The translations under genes and the position numbers were made by a program. From the NCBI GenBank assembly GCA_964551445.1, contig CAZKCG010000002.1, positions 1 through 64,000 of the forward strand: 64,000 nt of DNA, read 5' to 3'. Positions 1 through 6,807 of the stretch are shown here, piece by piece (positions within the stretch are counted from its first letter, which is position 1; the number at the start of each line of letters is the position of its first letter). The notes below the pieces were generated by a model, which did not search any database, was not told the DNA's origin, and saw nothing but the letters and a program-made list of their open reading frames with translations. The DNA is from DAOPXV01 sp964551445 (GTDB lineage Bacteria; Muiribacteriota; UBA9980).

Positions 1-1
1 T

Positions 2-721
2 ACTATCCCGATAGCACAGTCGCTGAAACCGTTTGTAAAATTAATGCGTTCCGCAGTCCAAAGCAAACCTGACGTAGCGGGGCGTATGTTCGCAAGTCTG
101 ATGAACGAACTTCCGAGCCTTAACCCTATGATGGGCGTTATCGGTATGGCTGCGGATTACCCCGGCGACCATCCGCCACAAAACACCATGACCGGACGGC
201 CCATAATGTCGCAGACGCAATGGGACTCGGGCGGTCGAATCAAAGCCGAGGCAATGGCTAAGAACCTCTGGAATAATTACCTATTCGGCTCTATTATCCG
301 TATGAACATCGACCCTAATAGCCCGAACGCGGTTCATAACACTATCCCGGAGAACATATTGAAAGCTGTATTCGGCCATCTTGTTAGGTCAGCAGCCGAA
401 GCACCAGAAGCGGACTCGAACATAAAGCAGAAGGACGCGCAAAGTCATGAGCTTTCAAGGGAACTGGCCGCAAGGATATTCGCGGCGAAGCAGACCGGCG
501 AAAGCATAGCGGCTGTTAATAAGGAGTTTAAGGAACGTGCTAAGGCCGAAGGGCTGAGAATCAACGGCGCGATAGTATCCAAGAACCTTCGCGAGTTCCA
601 AGCACAGAAAGCCGGGGCGTCGAATAAAGAACGCGAGAATCTTAGAAAAGCTATATTATACGCACCGGATAAACAAACGAAAATGGACATTTTGAAGAAG
701 TTTAGAGAACTAAATAAATAA
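2..721 (+). CDS. C-terminal part of a large phage protein (5' end outside window)
   Basis: The frame is open from the window edge, so this is the last 239 or so codons of a longer gene; the first internal ATG at 44 is not a convincing start. The visible part has a compact region ending in a GRPI motif followed by a Gly/Ala/Lys-rich stretch, then a charged helical tail rich in Glu, Lys and Arg. That arrangement resembles the ends of very large internal-virion or polyvalent proteins of podovirus-like phages, but this is inference from position and style. It lies 10 bp before an endolysin and reads into the lysis cassette, which supports a late phage gene. Confidence 0.6.
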   Translation, partial: TIPIAQSLKPFVKLMRSAVQSKPDVAGRMFASLMNELPSLNPMMGVIGMAADYPGDHPPQNTMTGRPIMSQTQWDSGGRIKAEAMAKNLWNNYLFGSIIRMNIDPNSPNAVHNTIPENILKAVFGHLVRSAAEAPEADSNIKQKDAQSHELSRELAARIFAAKQTGESIAAVNKEFKERAKAEGLRINGAIVSKNLREFQAQKAGASNKERENLRKAILYAPDKQTKMDILKKFRELNK

Positions 722-731
722 GGGGGTTTCT

Positions 732-1322
732 ATGGTATTGAATATTGAAAACGATTATTTCCCACAGGCGTATGCGTTCACTATGAGTGCAGAGGATTCG
801 AAATGGCGTGACTTCGCACACTGCAAGGCCAAGGACGAACACGACGGCGCGGGCCTTACGAAATGCGGTATCACTGAGAAGTACGACGCTCAATATTTCC
901 CGGAGGGGAAGGGTATCAACGATCTGACGGCGGAAGAAATAAAGGATATATACTTTACTAAGTATTATAATCCATTGTTGAATAAAATCAACTCTTACCG
1001 TATTGCCGCTCGCATCTTCGATCAGAGAGTTAATAGAGGGCGTGAGACCGCTATCGGTATGACCAAAGAGGCGTTGAATCAAGTTAAGACAGGCACGTTC
1101 CCGCTCATTCGCAATAAGAGAGGTATGTTCCCCGCCGGTACGCTGGATATGAACTTCGTTAATGTTATCAACCAGTACATAGAAACATACGGCGAAGAAC
1201 AGATTTACGATGTCTGCATAGATAATTACGAGGACCATTACAGGACTTTGCGGCTTTTTCCGTCGTGCGGGTGCGGATGGCTGAGGCGTCTGCACTTCGA
1301 TAACACGAAAGAAATGGATTAA
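732..1322 (+). CDS. phage endolysin, GH108-type N-acetylmuramidase
   Basis: A 196-residue protein predicted to cleave peptidoglycan at the end of the phage cycle. The N-terminal half carries the GH108 pattern: a Glu at residue 21 in SAEDS (likely catalytic), a Gly-rich loop leading to LTKCGIT in place of the usual T-K-Y-G-I-T, then DLT..E....Y...Y, and later a region around FDQRVNRG. The C-terminal half resembles the peptidoglycan-binding part of this family. There is no signal peptide, so release would depend on the holin-like proteins that follow. A run of G (AAGGGGG) sits 5 bp before the ATG. The C-terminal Cys-Gly-Cys-Gly segment near residue 180 is unusual. Confidence 0.8.
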   Translation: MVLNIENDYFPQAYAFTMSAEDSKWRDFAHCKAKDEHDGAGLTKCGITEKYDAQYFPEGKGINDLTAEEIKDIYFTKYYNPLLNKINSYRIAARIFDQRVNRGRETAIGMTKEALNQVKTGTFPLIRNKRGMFPAGTLDMNFVNVINQYIETYGEEQIYDVCIDNYEDHYRTLRLFPSCGCGWLRRLHFDNTKEMD

Positions 1323-1332
1323 GGGGTGATTT

Positions 1333-1587
1333 ATGGGAGAGGATAGAGAGGACTTAATTTTAAAAGCTATCGACGGTTTGAAAATCGACATGGTGAAGGG
1401 TTTCGAAAAGATAGACGGGCGAATAACCCCGCTCGAAACCTTTAGAACGCAATACGAGTCAGTAAGAACTTTCATTATATCGACCATCGTGATTATAGGC
1501 GTATTAGTGGCGATAACCTATAACTTTCAGCGCATCGGACAGACGCAGCCGACGCAACCGCAGACATCAACAATACAAGCAAAATAA
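1333..1587 (+). CDS. small phage membrane protein, lysis-cassette accessory
   Basis: An 84-residue protein with a charged amphipathic N-terminal half (GLKIDMVKGFEKIDGRI, likely coiled coil), one hydrophobic segment at about 46-64 and a Gln/Thr/Pro-rich tail. The coiled-coil-then-membrane design resembles XhlA-like hemolysin or holin-associated proteins of phage lysis cassettes, but no diagnostic motif decides this. It starts behind AAGGGGTG and lies 10 bp after the endolysin. Confidence 0.55.
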   Translation: MGEDREDLILKAIDGLKIDMVKGFEKIDGRITPLETFRTQYESVRTFIISTIVIIGVLVAITYNFQRIGQTQPTQPQTSTIQAK

Positions 1588-1602
1588 GGAGATGATGAGT
1601 TT

Positions 1603-1713
1603 ATGTTTGATATCATCGAAGTTCTCAAGTATTCATTTCTCGCCGGGTTCGGGTTTTCCGGCGGCATAGCAATAACCTATTCAATCTATTATCAGATTTC
1701 AAAAATAAAGTGA
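1603..1713 (+). CDS. 36-residue single-pass membrane peptide
   Basis: Small ORF with a good ribosome binding site (AAGGAG, then a 13-base gap to ATG). The peptide is almost entirely one hydrophobic, Gly-rich segment (LAGFGFSGGIAITYSIYYQI) with a Lys-Ile-Lys end. Its spacing of 15 bp after the previous gene and 8 bp before the next fits a tightly packed lysis cassette. It could be a small holin, antiholin or spanin part; the sequence does not decide. Confidence 0.5.
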   Translation: MFDIIEVLKYSFLAGFGFSGGIAITYSIYYQISKIK

Positions 1714-1721
1714 GGTAAATT

Positions 1722-2117
1722 ATGGAACAATTTATGGTAGTTCTTTCAAAGATTATGGCCTTCGTTCTCAATAATTACGCCGATCAGGTAGCGTATTTCG
1801 TCGGGTTCTTGGCACTCTCGTTGATAGGATGGATGATCTCGACCGTCAAGAACAGCTATATACAGGAAGCGTTAAGGCATCTTTATACCGCCGTTCAGGT
1901 AACTAAGCAGACTATTGTTGACGATCTCAAGGACAAAGAGAAAGATGGAGTTTTCGACGCGGTAGAGCAGTCGAACGCTAGAGAGAACGCCCGCAAAGTA
2001 TTCTTAGAGCAGTTCGGCATCCTCGGGAAGTTCATTATGTCTTTGTGCGTCGGGAACCTTAATAAATGGTTCGACCATCAAGTAGAGGTTGTAGTCGCCG
2101 AAATAAAAAAGTCATAA
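1722..2117 (+). CDS. holin-like phage protein (LL-H type architecture)
   Basis: A 131-residue protein with a short N-terminal helix, one strong transmembrane segment at about 25-42 (VAYFVGFLALSLIGWMI) and a long soluble helical region with the K-D-K-E-K-D-G-V-F-D stretch typical of LL-H-like holins. It should assemble in the membrane and time endolysin access to the wall. It starts behind GAGGTAAATT, and its stop overlaps the next start (TAATG). Confidence 0.5.
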   Translation: MEQFMVVLSKIMAFVLNNYADQVAYFVGFLALSLIGWMISTVKNSYIQEALRHLYTAVQVTKQTIVDDLKDKEKDGVFDAVEQSNARENARKVFLEQFGILGKFIMSLCVGNLNKWFDHQVEVVVAEIKKS

Positions 2118-2368
2118 TGGCCGAGATTATCCGCCGGGTTCGTTCCGTTGTACAAGGTCAGATGACTATGGACGGACGCGGCGGGCTTATCTTTACGCCG
2201 TCGGTATCCATCGGGGGAACGCGGGTCGGGAAGTTTGCTTTATCTAATGGTTCCGTTCAAGTCGGGTTTCGGAAAACTTTCGGCGCGATGGGCGGGCGTG
2301 GGGTATTGTACCCCGTTGATACTTCGAGGTTGGATAGAGGGACGACGATAACGATTATAAGGAGATAA
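2117..2368 (+). CDS. hypothetical phage protein, last gene of the late operon
   Basis: An 83-residue basic protein of beta-like, Gly-rich composition, not recognised. The start at 2117 overlaps the stop of the upstream gene by one base (TAATG), and no separate ribosome binding site is visible, so translation is probably coupled. A longer reading from 2066 would overlap the holin-like gene by 50 bp and is less likely. Its stop is followed directly by the terminator. Confidence 0.5.
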   Translation: MAEIIRRVRSVVQGQMTMDGRGGLIFTPSVSIGGTRVGKFALSNGSVQVGFRKTFGAMGGRGVLYPVDTSRLDRGTTITIIRR

Positions 2369-2372
2369 AAAA

Positions 2373-2400
2373 GACGCTCTTGTTAACGGAGCGTCTTTTT
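2373..2400. terminator. bidirectional rho-independent terminator
   Basis: A 7-bp GACGCTC/GAGCGTC stem, extended by A-T pairs, with a 9-base loop and T runs on both sides. It lies between the rightward phage genes and the leftward integrase and can serve both. Confidence 0.85.
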
Positions 2401-2417
2401 TGTTTCATATACTTTTT

Positions 2418-3524
2418 TCATTTCATAGTTATGAGTTTAACAGCTGCCCTCTGAGCGGGGTCGGCTGAATGGACATATCTTTCGCTGGTTCTTGTGCTGG
2501 CATGACCTAGGAGTGCAGCTATCGTCGTTTGCTGTACGCCGTTTGAGGCGAGTTCTGTTCCGAAATTGTGGCGTAAATCGTAAATACGGAAATTTTCAGG
2601 AAGTTTGGCAAGACGGCGAATCGTGTACCATGAGTGTTTTATATTATCGATCTGGCCTCCGCCTTTAGGACTTGGAAAAACCAATTCGCTATCACTGATC
2701 GTATGCTGATTTTTTAAAATCTCGACAGCACTTTCACCGATGATTCTAACGAATACTGTTTTTGTTTTCGTGTCTTTAAGGGTTACTATGGCTTTAGCCA
2801 AATCGACATTTTCCCATTTGAGTTTAAAAACTTCGCTCGGTCTGAATCCGGTAAGCATTAAAAAGCGGTATATATTTGCGACCGTCTTAAAAGGCCATGT
2901 GTTAAGCACTTCGACAAAAGCGGCTTTTTGCTCTGGGGTGAGGTAGCGAACAATCGGATCAACTTTTTTCTGGCGGTCAACAGCCTCGCAGGGATTGCTA
3001 CCCTTAAATTCATAAAACTTACGAGCATAAATGAATATTGACGATACTAAGTCGATAACTCGGTTAATCGTAGTGTTTGATAATTTTTTTCCGCGATATG
3101 TAGCGACGAGTAAATTAGATTTAATGCTTTTAATGTTTGCGGGTTTGATATTGACCATTGGCATCTTACCAATGTAAGCCTCAATATAGTCGCGATATCG
3201 TGATTCAAACATACCGTACTGCTTCTTCCCTATTTTTCCTTCTTTTTTACTTTTGATGTACGCCGTAAAAGTTTCGGCGAAGGTCAGGGGTATAATGTGG
3301 GCATCAAAGTATCGGCCTTCCTGTAAATCGTTTTTCGTCTTTGTTTCAAATCTTTGTGCGAGTGGGAGGCTTTCAAAAACTTTTGTCACAGTCTGCTTTT
3401 GAAACTTAACCACGACGCGGAATTCTTTTTTTTGCGCCGGGAAGGCCGCGCCGCAACTCGTGCATTTTTTAGAACCGAGCTTTTCGGTACTTTTGCATCC
3501 GCGACAGAAAAGGTATATAGGCAT
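2418..3524 (-). CDS. int: tyrosine-recombinase integrase with N-terminal zinc ribbon
   Basis: Site-specific recombinase that would integrate and excise the prophage. Start chosen at 3524 (368 residues), because AAAGGA sits 11 bases before it on the minus strand; the ATG at 3536 has no room for a ribosome site. Domains in order: a zinc ribbon near the N-terminus (C-x2-C, C-x2-C), a core-binding helical domain at about 85-180 and the catalytic domain from about 190. Catalytic residues seen: Arg228 in TGFRPSEV, Arg318 in YDLRH, His341 in LLGHAS and the nucleophile Tyr350 in SERYVH. The first His of box II is replaced by Tyr. It faces the tRNA-Thr 3' half at 3.7 kb, its likely attachment site. 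Confidence 0.92.
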   Translation of the reverse strand: MPIYLFCRGCKSTEKLGSKKCTSCGAAFPAQKKEFRVVVKFQKQTVTKVFESLPLAQRFETKTKNDLQEGRYFDAHIIPLTFAETFTAYIKSKKEGKIGKKQYGMFESRYRDYIEAYIGKMPMVNIKPANIKSIKSNLLVATYRGKKLSNTTINRVIDLVSSIFIYARKFYEFKGSNPCEAVDRQKKVDPIVRYLTPEQKAAFVEVLNTWPFKTVANIYRFLMLTGFRPSEVFKLKWENVDLAKAIVTLKDTKTKTVFVRIIGESAVEILKNQHTISDSELVFPSPKGGGQIDNIKHSWYTIRRLAKLPENFRIYDLRHNFGTELASNGVQQTTIAALLGHASTRTSERYVHSADPAQRAAVKLITMK

Positions 3525-3553
3525 ACTGCTCACCATCCTTTAGGATAATTTTC

Positions 3554-3580
3554 GTGTAATTCGGTGTAACTATGGTGTAA
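3554..3580. promoter_or_regulatory. three direct GTGTAA repeats upstream of the integrase
   Basis: GTGTAA occurs at 3554, 3564 and 3575, spaced 10 and 11 bp, i.e. on one face of the helix, 30-57 bp upstream of the integrase start and between it and the tRNA-derived core site. Arm-type integrase sites or excisionase/repressor sites are the natural readings. Confidence 0.4.
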
Positions 3581-3708
3581 CTTCGACATGTGAATTATAA
3601 TTAAATTATATCAGATGATGTTAAATAAGTCAATCTTTAAAAACCTTGTGGCTGTTGTGATGTTTAACTTATTTATAAGTAAGGTGAAATGACTTGAAAT
3701 GTTCTTCT

Positions 3709-3794
3709 GCGGTTTCGTAAACCGCAGGTCGCGGGTTCGACTCCCGTGGTTGGCTTTTCTAAGACCCTCGCGCAAGCGGGGGTTTTTGGATTTT
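3709..3794 (+). repeat. attachment-site repeat copy 1: 3' half of tRNA-Thr(CGU) plus terminator
   Basis: Bases 3709-3755 fold as the 3' part of a tRNA: anticodon stem GCGGT/ACCGC around loop TTCGTAA (anticodon CGT, Thr), variable loop AGGTC, T arm with loop TTCGACT, acceptor strand GGTTGGC and discriminator T. The matching 5' acceptor strand (GCCAACC) and D arm are absent upstream, so this is a duplicated 3' half, as left at the far end of a tRNA-integrated element. Bases 3714-3794 are identical to 15840-15920 (81 of 81). Confidence 0.88.
3764..3788 (+). terminator. tRNA-Thr terminator (copy 1)
   Basis: ACCCTCGC-GCAA-GCGGGGGT stem-loop followed by a T run. It is carried within the attachment-site repeat. 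Confidence 0.8.
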
Positions 3795-3825
3795 CGGGGG
3801 GACTTGTTTTATGATTTCATTTTTT

Positions 3826-3905
3826 TCCGGTCCGGCTTTTATTTGTTGATACGCTGCGCCTGATTTAACAGGGCACTCGCCGTTCCAGCGGTTTTCACGC
3901 AGATG
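3826..3905 (+). repeat. dispersed intergenic repeat, copy A (5' module)
   Basis: Begins TCCGGTCCGGCTTTTATTTG and ends with GCCGTTCCAGCGGTTTTC. The same two blocks, with similar spacing, occur in copy B at 16.07 kb and more divergently at 27.48 and 41.42 kb. The rest of the gap to 4353 is AT-rich and holds no supportable gene. Confidence 0.6.
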
Positions 3906-4353
3906 TTTTAAATTGGATCTTCTTTACATAGAAATTGTACGCCGTTGGTATTGAAGGCTTTTGGACGCATTTGGCTTTAATTTTGGAACTTCATTTTTAA
4001 AATAACATATTTGGTACGCGTAAGATGAAACGAAAAAGCCGGTTTTGATCCTGACGGCAAGGTTTTTAGCGAGGGACTTAAATAAAAATGAGCACGCAAA
4101 ACAATATTCAAAAAATCGGGTTATCATCCAGGGGCAAGGGCTACTTCTTATTTTTATCTTCTTGTTGGGAACTTTTCAAGAATACCCGGCGGAAAAATGG
4201 AGTTCGCTTTAATCGAATTTTGGCTTTGTTTCAAAAAAAAATCGTTGAATTTCCGGGATATTATTTTTGTTATGTCAAAAACCATTTATATTTAAAGACT
4301 TTCGAGTGTTTGTTTTACCATTTTTAATGGTATTTTTCTGTTTAAAATAGTTC

Positions 4354-4382
4354 TTGACATTTTGTTGCCGAAATGCTATAAT
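4354..4382 (+). promoter_or_regulatory. full-consensus sigma70-type promoter
   Basis: TTGACA (4354-4359), 17-bp spacer, TATAAT (4377-4382): both hexamers are perfect. The start codon of the next gene is 53 bp downstream of the -10 element. Strong constitutive transcription is implied. Confidence 0.8.
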
Positions 4383-4434
4383 AAAGTTAAAGGATAGGGA
4401 AAACATCGATGAAAGTTACAAAAGGAGCCGGAAT

Positions 4435-5292
4435 ATGAGATTTTTCAAAGTGATGCTCACGCTTAAAAATCCGTCGAAAAAAGGTGAAAATCTTGATTTC
4501 AGGACGAAGGAAAGCGATATCGCCCACGCTCAGGAGCGTTTCAATGAAAAATTCTCGAAATGGAACAAACGCGTTTTTGTAATTGAAATATCTGAAAACA
4601 GGATCACCCTCCTTCTTGTAAAAGAGGTCGTCGAACCCGGCGCCGATATAACGCCGCTCGAGATTGGAAAATTTTCAAGCATTTTATACCGCGATAAAGC
4701 CTGGGATAAATATTCAAAAGAGGAATCAAAATTATTCGCGTCAGTCATGTTCAAAGAAATATCAGGACACGAAGAGATCGAAACGGAGTTAGCGGCGCTT
4801 TCACAACAAACCGGAATAGATGAAATAATTAAAGAATTTGAAAAAGAGACCGCTAAAGCTGCTAGTGATGAAATTAAAAATCAGCGCGGCGAAAATTATC
4901 AGAGACAGGCGAACGAAAATTATTTTAAAAATAAAAGATCGTCTGACCGTGACATGGAGATCGAAAGCGACCGTTTTAACGAAACCAGGGTCAGGGAAAT
5001 TTTAGAAGACGAAAATTTTAATGAAAGTAATTATAAAAAAGAAAATTCAGGCATTATTAGAAATAGTGAACCAGATATAAAAGATAACGCTGGGTCGAGT
5101 TACGGATCAATTAATGGTTCAAGTGATAACGAAGATTCAAGCAATGGTGAAATTTCCAATATCAGCGACGAAACCGCTTTAAAAACCCTTCAACTTCTTA
5201 TTGAAACACAGGACATCGGCCGCAGTTCGGCCGAGAAAAAAAGGATCATAGCAGGCGTTAAAAAAATGCTCATGCATTGGCTCGAAAGATAA
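4435..5292 (+). CDS. uncharacterised protein with Asn/Asp/Ser-rich linker
   Basis: A 285-residue protein that I do not recognise. Start at 4435 behind AAAGGAG; an upstream in-frame extension lacks a ribosome site. Residues 1-115 look like a folded alpha/beta domain (MRFFKVMLTL start, later RVFVIEISENRITLLLV). The middle, about 140-245, is charged and then Asn/Asp/Ser-rich and likely disordered. The last 35 residues form an amphipathic helical segment (ALKTLQLLIETQDI). No signal peptide or membrane segment. It is monocistronic behind a perfect-consensus promoter and is the first gene of the island after the attachment site. Confidence 0.7.
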   Translation: MRFFKVMLTLKNPSKKGENLDFRTKESDIAHAQERFNEKFSKWNKRVFVIEISENRITLLLVKEVVEPGADITPLEIGKFSSILYRDKAWDKYSKEESKLFASVMFKEISGHEEIETELAALSQQTGIDEIIKEFEKETAKAASDEIKNQRGENYQRQANENYFKNKRSSDRDMEIESDRFNETRVREILEDENFNESNYKKENSGIIRNSEPDIKDNAGSSYGSINGSSDNEDSSNGEISNISDETALKTLQLLIETQDIGRSSAEKKRIIAGVKKMLMHWLER

Positions 5293-5703
5293 CAGCCCGT
5301 TTTACCCGTCCGGAAACTAATACGATAAAACTGAATATAATTTTTGTGAACCCTCAATTACGGCAGGCGAACTCAAACCATCGGCAATAATTACGGAAGT
5401 GATTTGTTGTTTTGTGTTTATTTAAAGCTTTCGCGATCTGTTGAAATTATCGGGATTTCGACGCGCCTGAGCGTCATAGAGATTCAAAATTTGGCGCTGC
5501 CGAATTTTAGAAGCTCTTGTCCAGGGAGCCGCGATAGAGGCGAGTCGGATCGTGTCGCTGGAGCCAGGGTCGCTCGCCAGCGCCCTCCGTAGCGCTCGCG
5601 ACATTAGCTCGTCCTTGAGCGTCAGATGGCGGGAAGCGACCTTTGCGCGGCTCGCAATGACAAATTATTAATTTAAGTCTCATACTATAAAGAGAGGTGC
5701 GAT
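5293..5703. other. intergenic region with a reversed TCATTGCGAGC-type element
   Basis: 411 bp without a supportable gene. The second half is GC-richer and contains several short GCTCGC/GCGAGC-type inverted words, ending with GCTCGCAATGACA at 5650-5662. Both overlapping ORFs here (5404-5592 plus and 5422-5604 minus) are basic and low-complexity and are judged spurious. Confidence 0.5.
5650..5662 (-). repeat. TGTCATTGCGAGC element, inverted copy
   Basis: Reads TGTCATTGCGAGC on the minus strand and matches 6696-6708 exactly in the opposite orientation. The two copies flank the 5704-6687 gene pair. TCATTGCGAGC-type intergenic elements are known in several bacterial lineages. Confidence 0.5.
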
Positions 5704-6024
5704 ATGAAAATGGAAGTTTATAAATTTCTCGAAAAATTCAGCGCTGATGAACTGTTAAAAGCCGGCATATTATATCAGGAAAGACGAATATTAACCGGTA
5801 AAAGTGCTTTTAAACTCGTGGAAATGATGAGAAGTGAAGGCATCGCTGAACTTTATCACGGAGATGAATGGCGTCTCATTTCTAACGGCGATTTTTCAAA
5901 CAGCTATGTCCTCAACGCATCCGGAAATATAAAAAAACTGAAGGAAGAAGATCACGGCATCGTTTTCAAATCAGCCAATAAATTCATAAACCCACACTAC
6001 ACAAATGATATTCAGGCAACATAA
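5704..6024 (+). CDS. 106-residue protein upstream of, and in frame with, a nuclease-like ORF
   Basis: Starts behind GAGAGGTG with 4-base spacing. The protein is helical in its first half and basic later, with no recognised domain. It ends at a single TAA (6022-6024). The same frame then continues open through 11 codons into the 6058-6687 ORF, so the two could be one gene (about 327 residues) broken by a nonsense mutation, or two adjacent genes that happen to share a frame. A composition break at the stop is not obvious. Confidence 0.55.
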   Translation: MKMEVYKFLEKFSADELLKAGILYQERRILTGKSAFKLVEMMRSEGIAELYHGDEWRLISNGDFSNSYVLNASGNIKKLKEEDHGIVFKSANKFINPHYTNDIQAT

Positions 6025-6057
6025 GGCCGGACGACGAACCTTAAAAACGCCGGTGAA

Positions 6058-6687
6058 ATGAACGGACTCATAAACGCGCTGCCGCTCAACCGCAAGGAAG
6101 TTTACTGGACATCCTGCGTGCTTCCGCAGATAATCTGCGGCGATGAATTTGAAAGTCTCCATATATTTTTAAAAGCCGCGGGCGTTCCGGAAAGGTTCAT
6201 AAAAGACAGATACGCGAAAGGCGAAATAATGTTTTTAACTGAATATTCGCTGAAGGAATCCGCGCTCGAGTGGCCGGAAGTATATAGATTCGGAGGTTAT
6301 ACGCCAGACCTTGTGATAATGCTTTCGGTCGCGGGCGAAAAACATCTCATCTTCATCGAGGCTAAAATGTTTGATTTCGTTATGTCCGATGCTCTTCTTA
6401 AACAGCTTGAAAATCAGAAAGGCGTGGCGGAAATGATAATGAATAAAAACAATATTTCGCGAGATAATTTTACCCATGTCGCATTACTTTATAATGAACC
6501 TCATGTTCCGTTTGCGCTTGGAGAAAAATTTGGCGGAAATAGCGGTGAAAAAATGATCCTGTGGCCGGAGATGCTTAAATTATATGACTCGCTCAAAGGG
6601 AAATACTTTTATGAAATGTTAAGGAACGCGTGTGATAACGGCCAGCTTGTGACGACGGAAGAGGCGTATATGAAACGAATAAAGTGA
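6058..6687 (+). CDS. PD-(D/E)XK nuclease-like protein
   Basis: A 209-residue protein with the restriction-endonuclease-fold core: Asp84 in YTPDLVIML, then Glu101-x-Lys103 in HLIFIEAKMF, preceded by Glu62 and followed by a helix with Gln116 (LLKQLENQ). This order (E, PD, ExK, Q helix) is that of PD-(D/E)XK nucleases; the DNA or RNA target cannot be told. The ATG at 6058 has only a weak GGTGA upstream, consistent with the ORF being the 3' part of a longer broken gene (see 5704-6024). An inverted pair of TGTCATTGCGAGC elements brackets the two ORFs. Confidence 0.6.
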   Translation: MNGLINALPLNRKEVYWTSCVLPQIICGDEFESLHIFLKAAGVPERFIKDRYAKGEIMFLTEYSLKESALEWPEVYRFGGYTPDLVIMLSVAGEKHLIFIEAKMFDFVMSDALLKQLENQKGVAEMIMNKNNISRDNFTHVALLYNEPHVPFALGEKFGGNSGEKMILWPEMLKLYDSLKGKYFYEMLRNACDNGQLVTTEEAYMKRIK

Positions 6688-6695
6688 GTCTCTTT

Positions 6696-6729
6696 TGTCA
6701 TTGCGAGCTTAAGCGAAGCAATCTCACTG
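6696..6729 (+). repeat. TCATTGCGAGC...GCAATCTC element
   Basis: TGTCATTGCGAGC followed by AGCGAAGCAATCTCACT, the form such intergenic repeats take in several bacterial lineages. It lies 9 bp after the nuclease-like gene and is inverted relative to 5650-5662. Confidence 0.55.
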
Positions 6730-6807
6730 AAAAATAAGGAATGCTTTCAACAAAAAATCAGTCCTTGCTATTAATAACGCGGTTGAGTTATGAAAGGAGT
6801 GATCGTG

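Noticed and set aside
3709..3755. A functional tRNA-Thr gene
   Set aside because: The 5' acceptor strand and D arm are absent, so only the 3' half exists here and at 15840.
4088..4327. 79-codon ORF in the gap before 4435
   Set aside because: No ribosome site, low-complexity Phe/Lys-rich sequence, ends just before the promoter.
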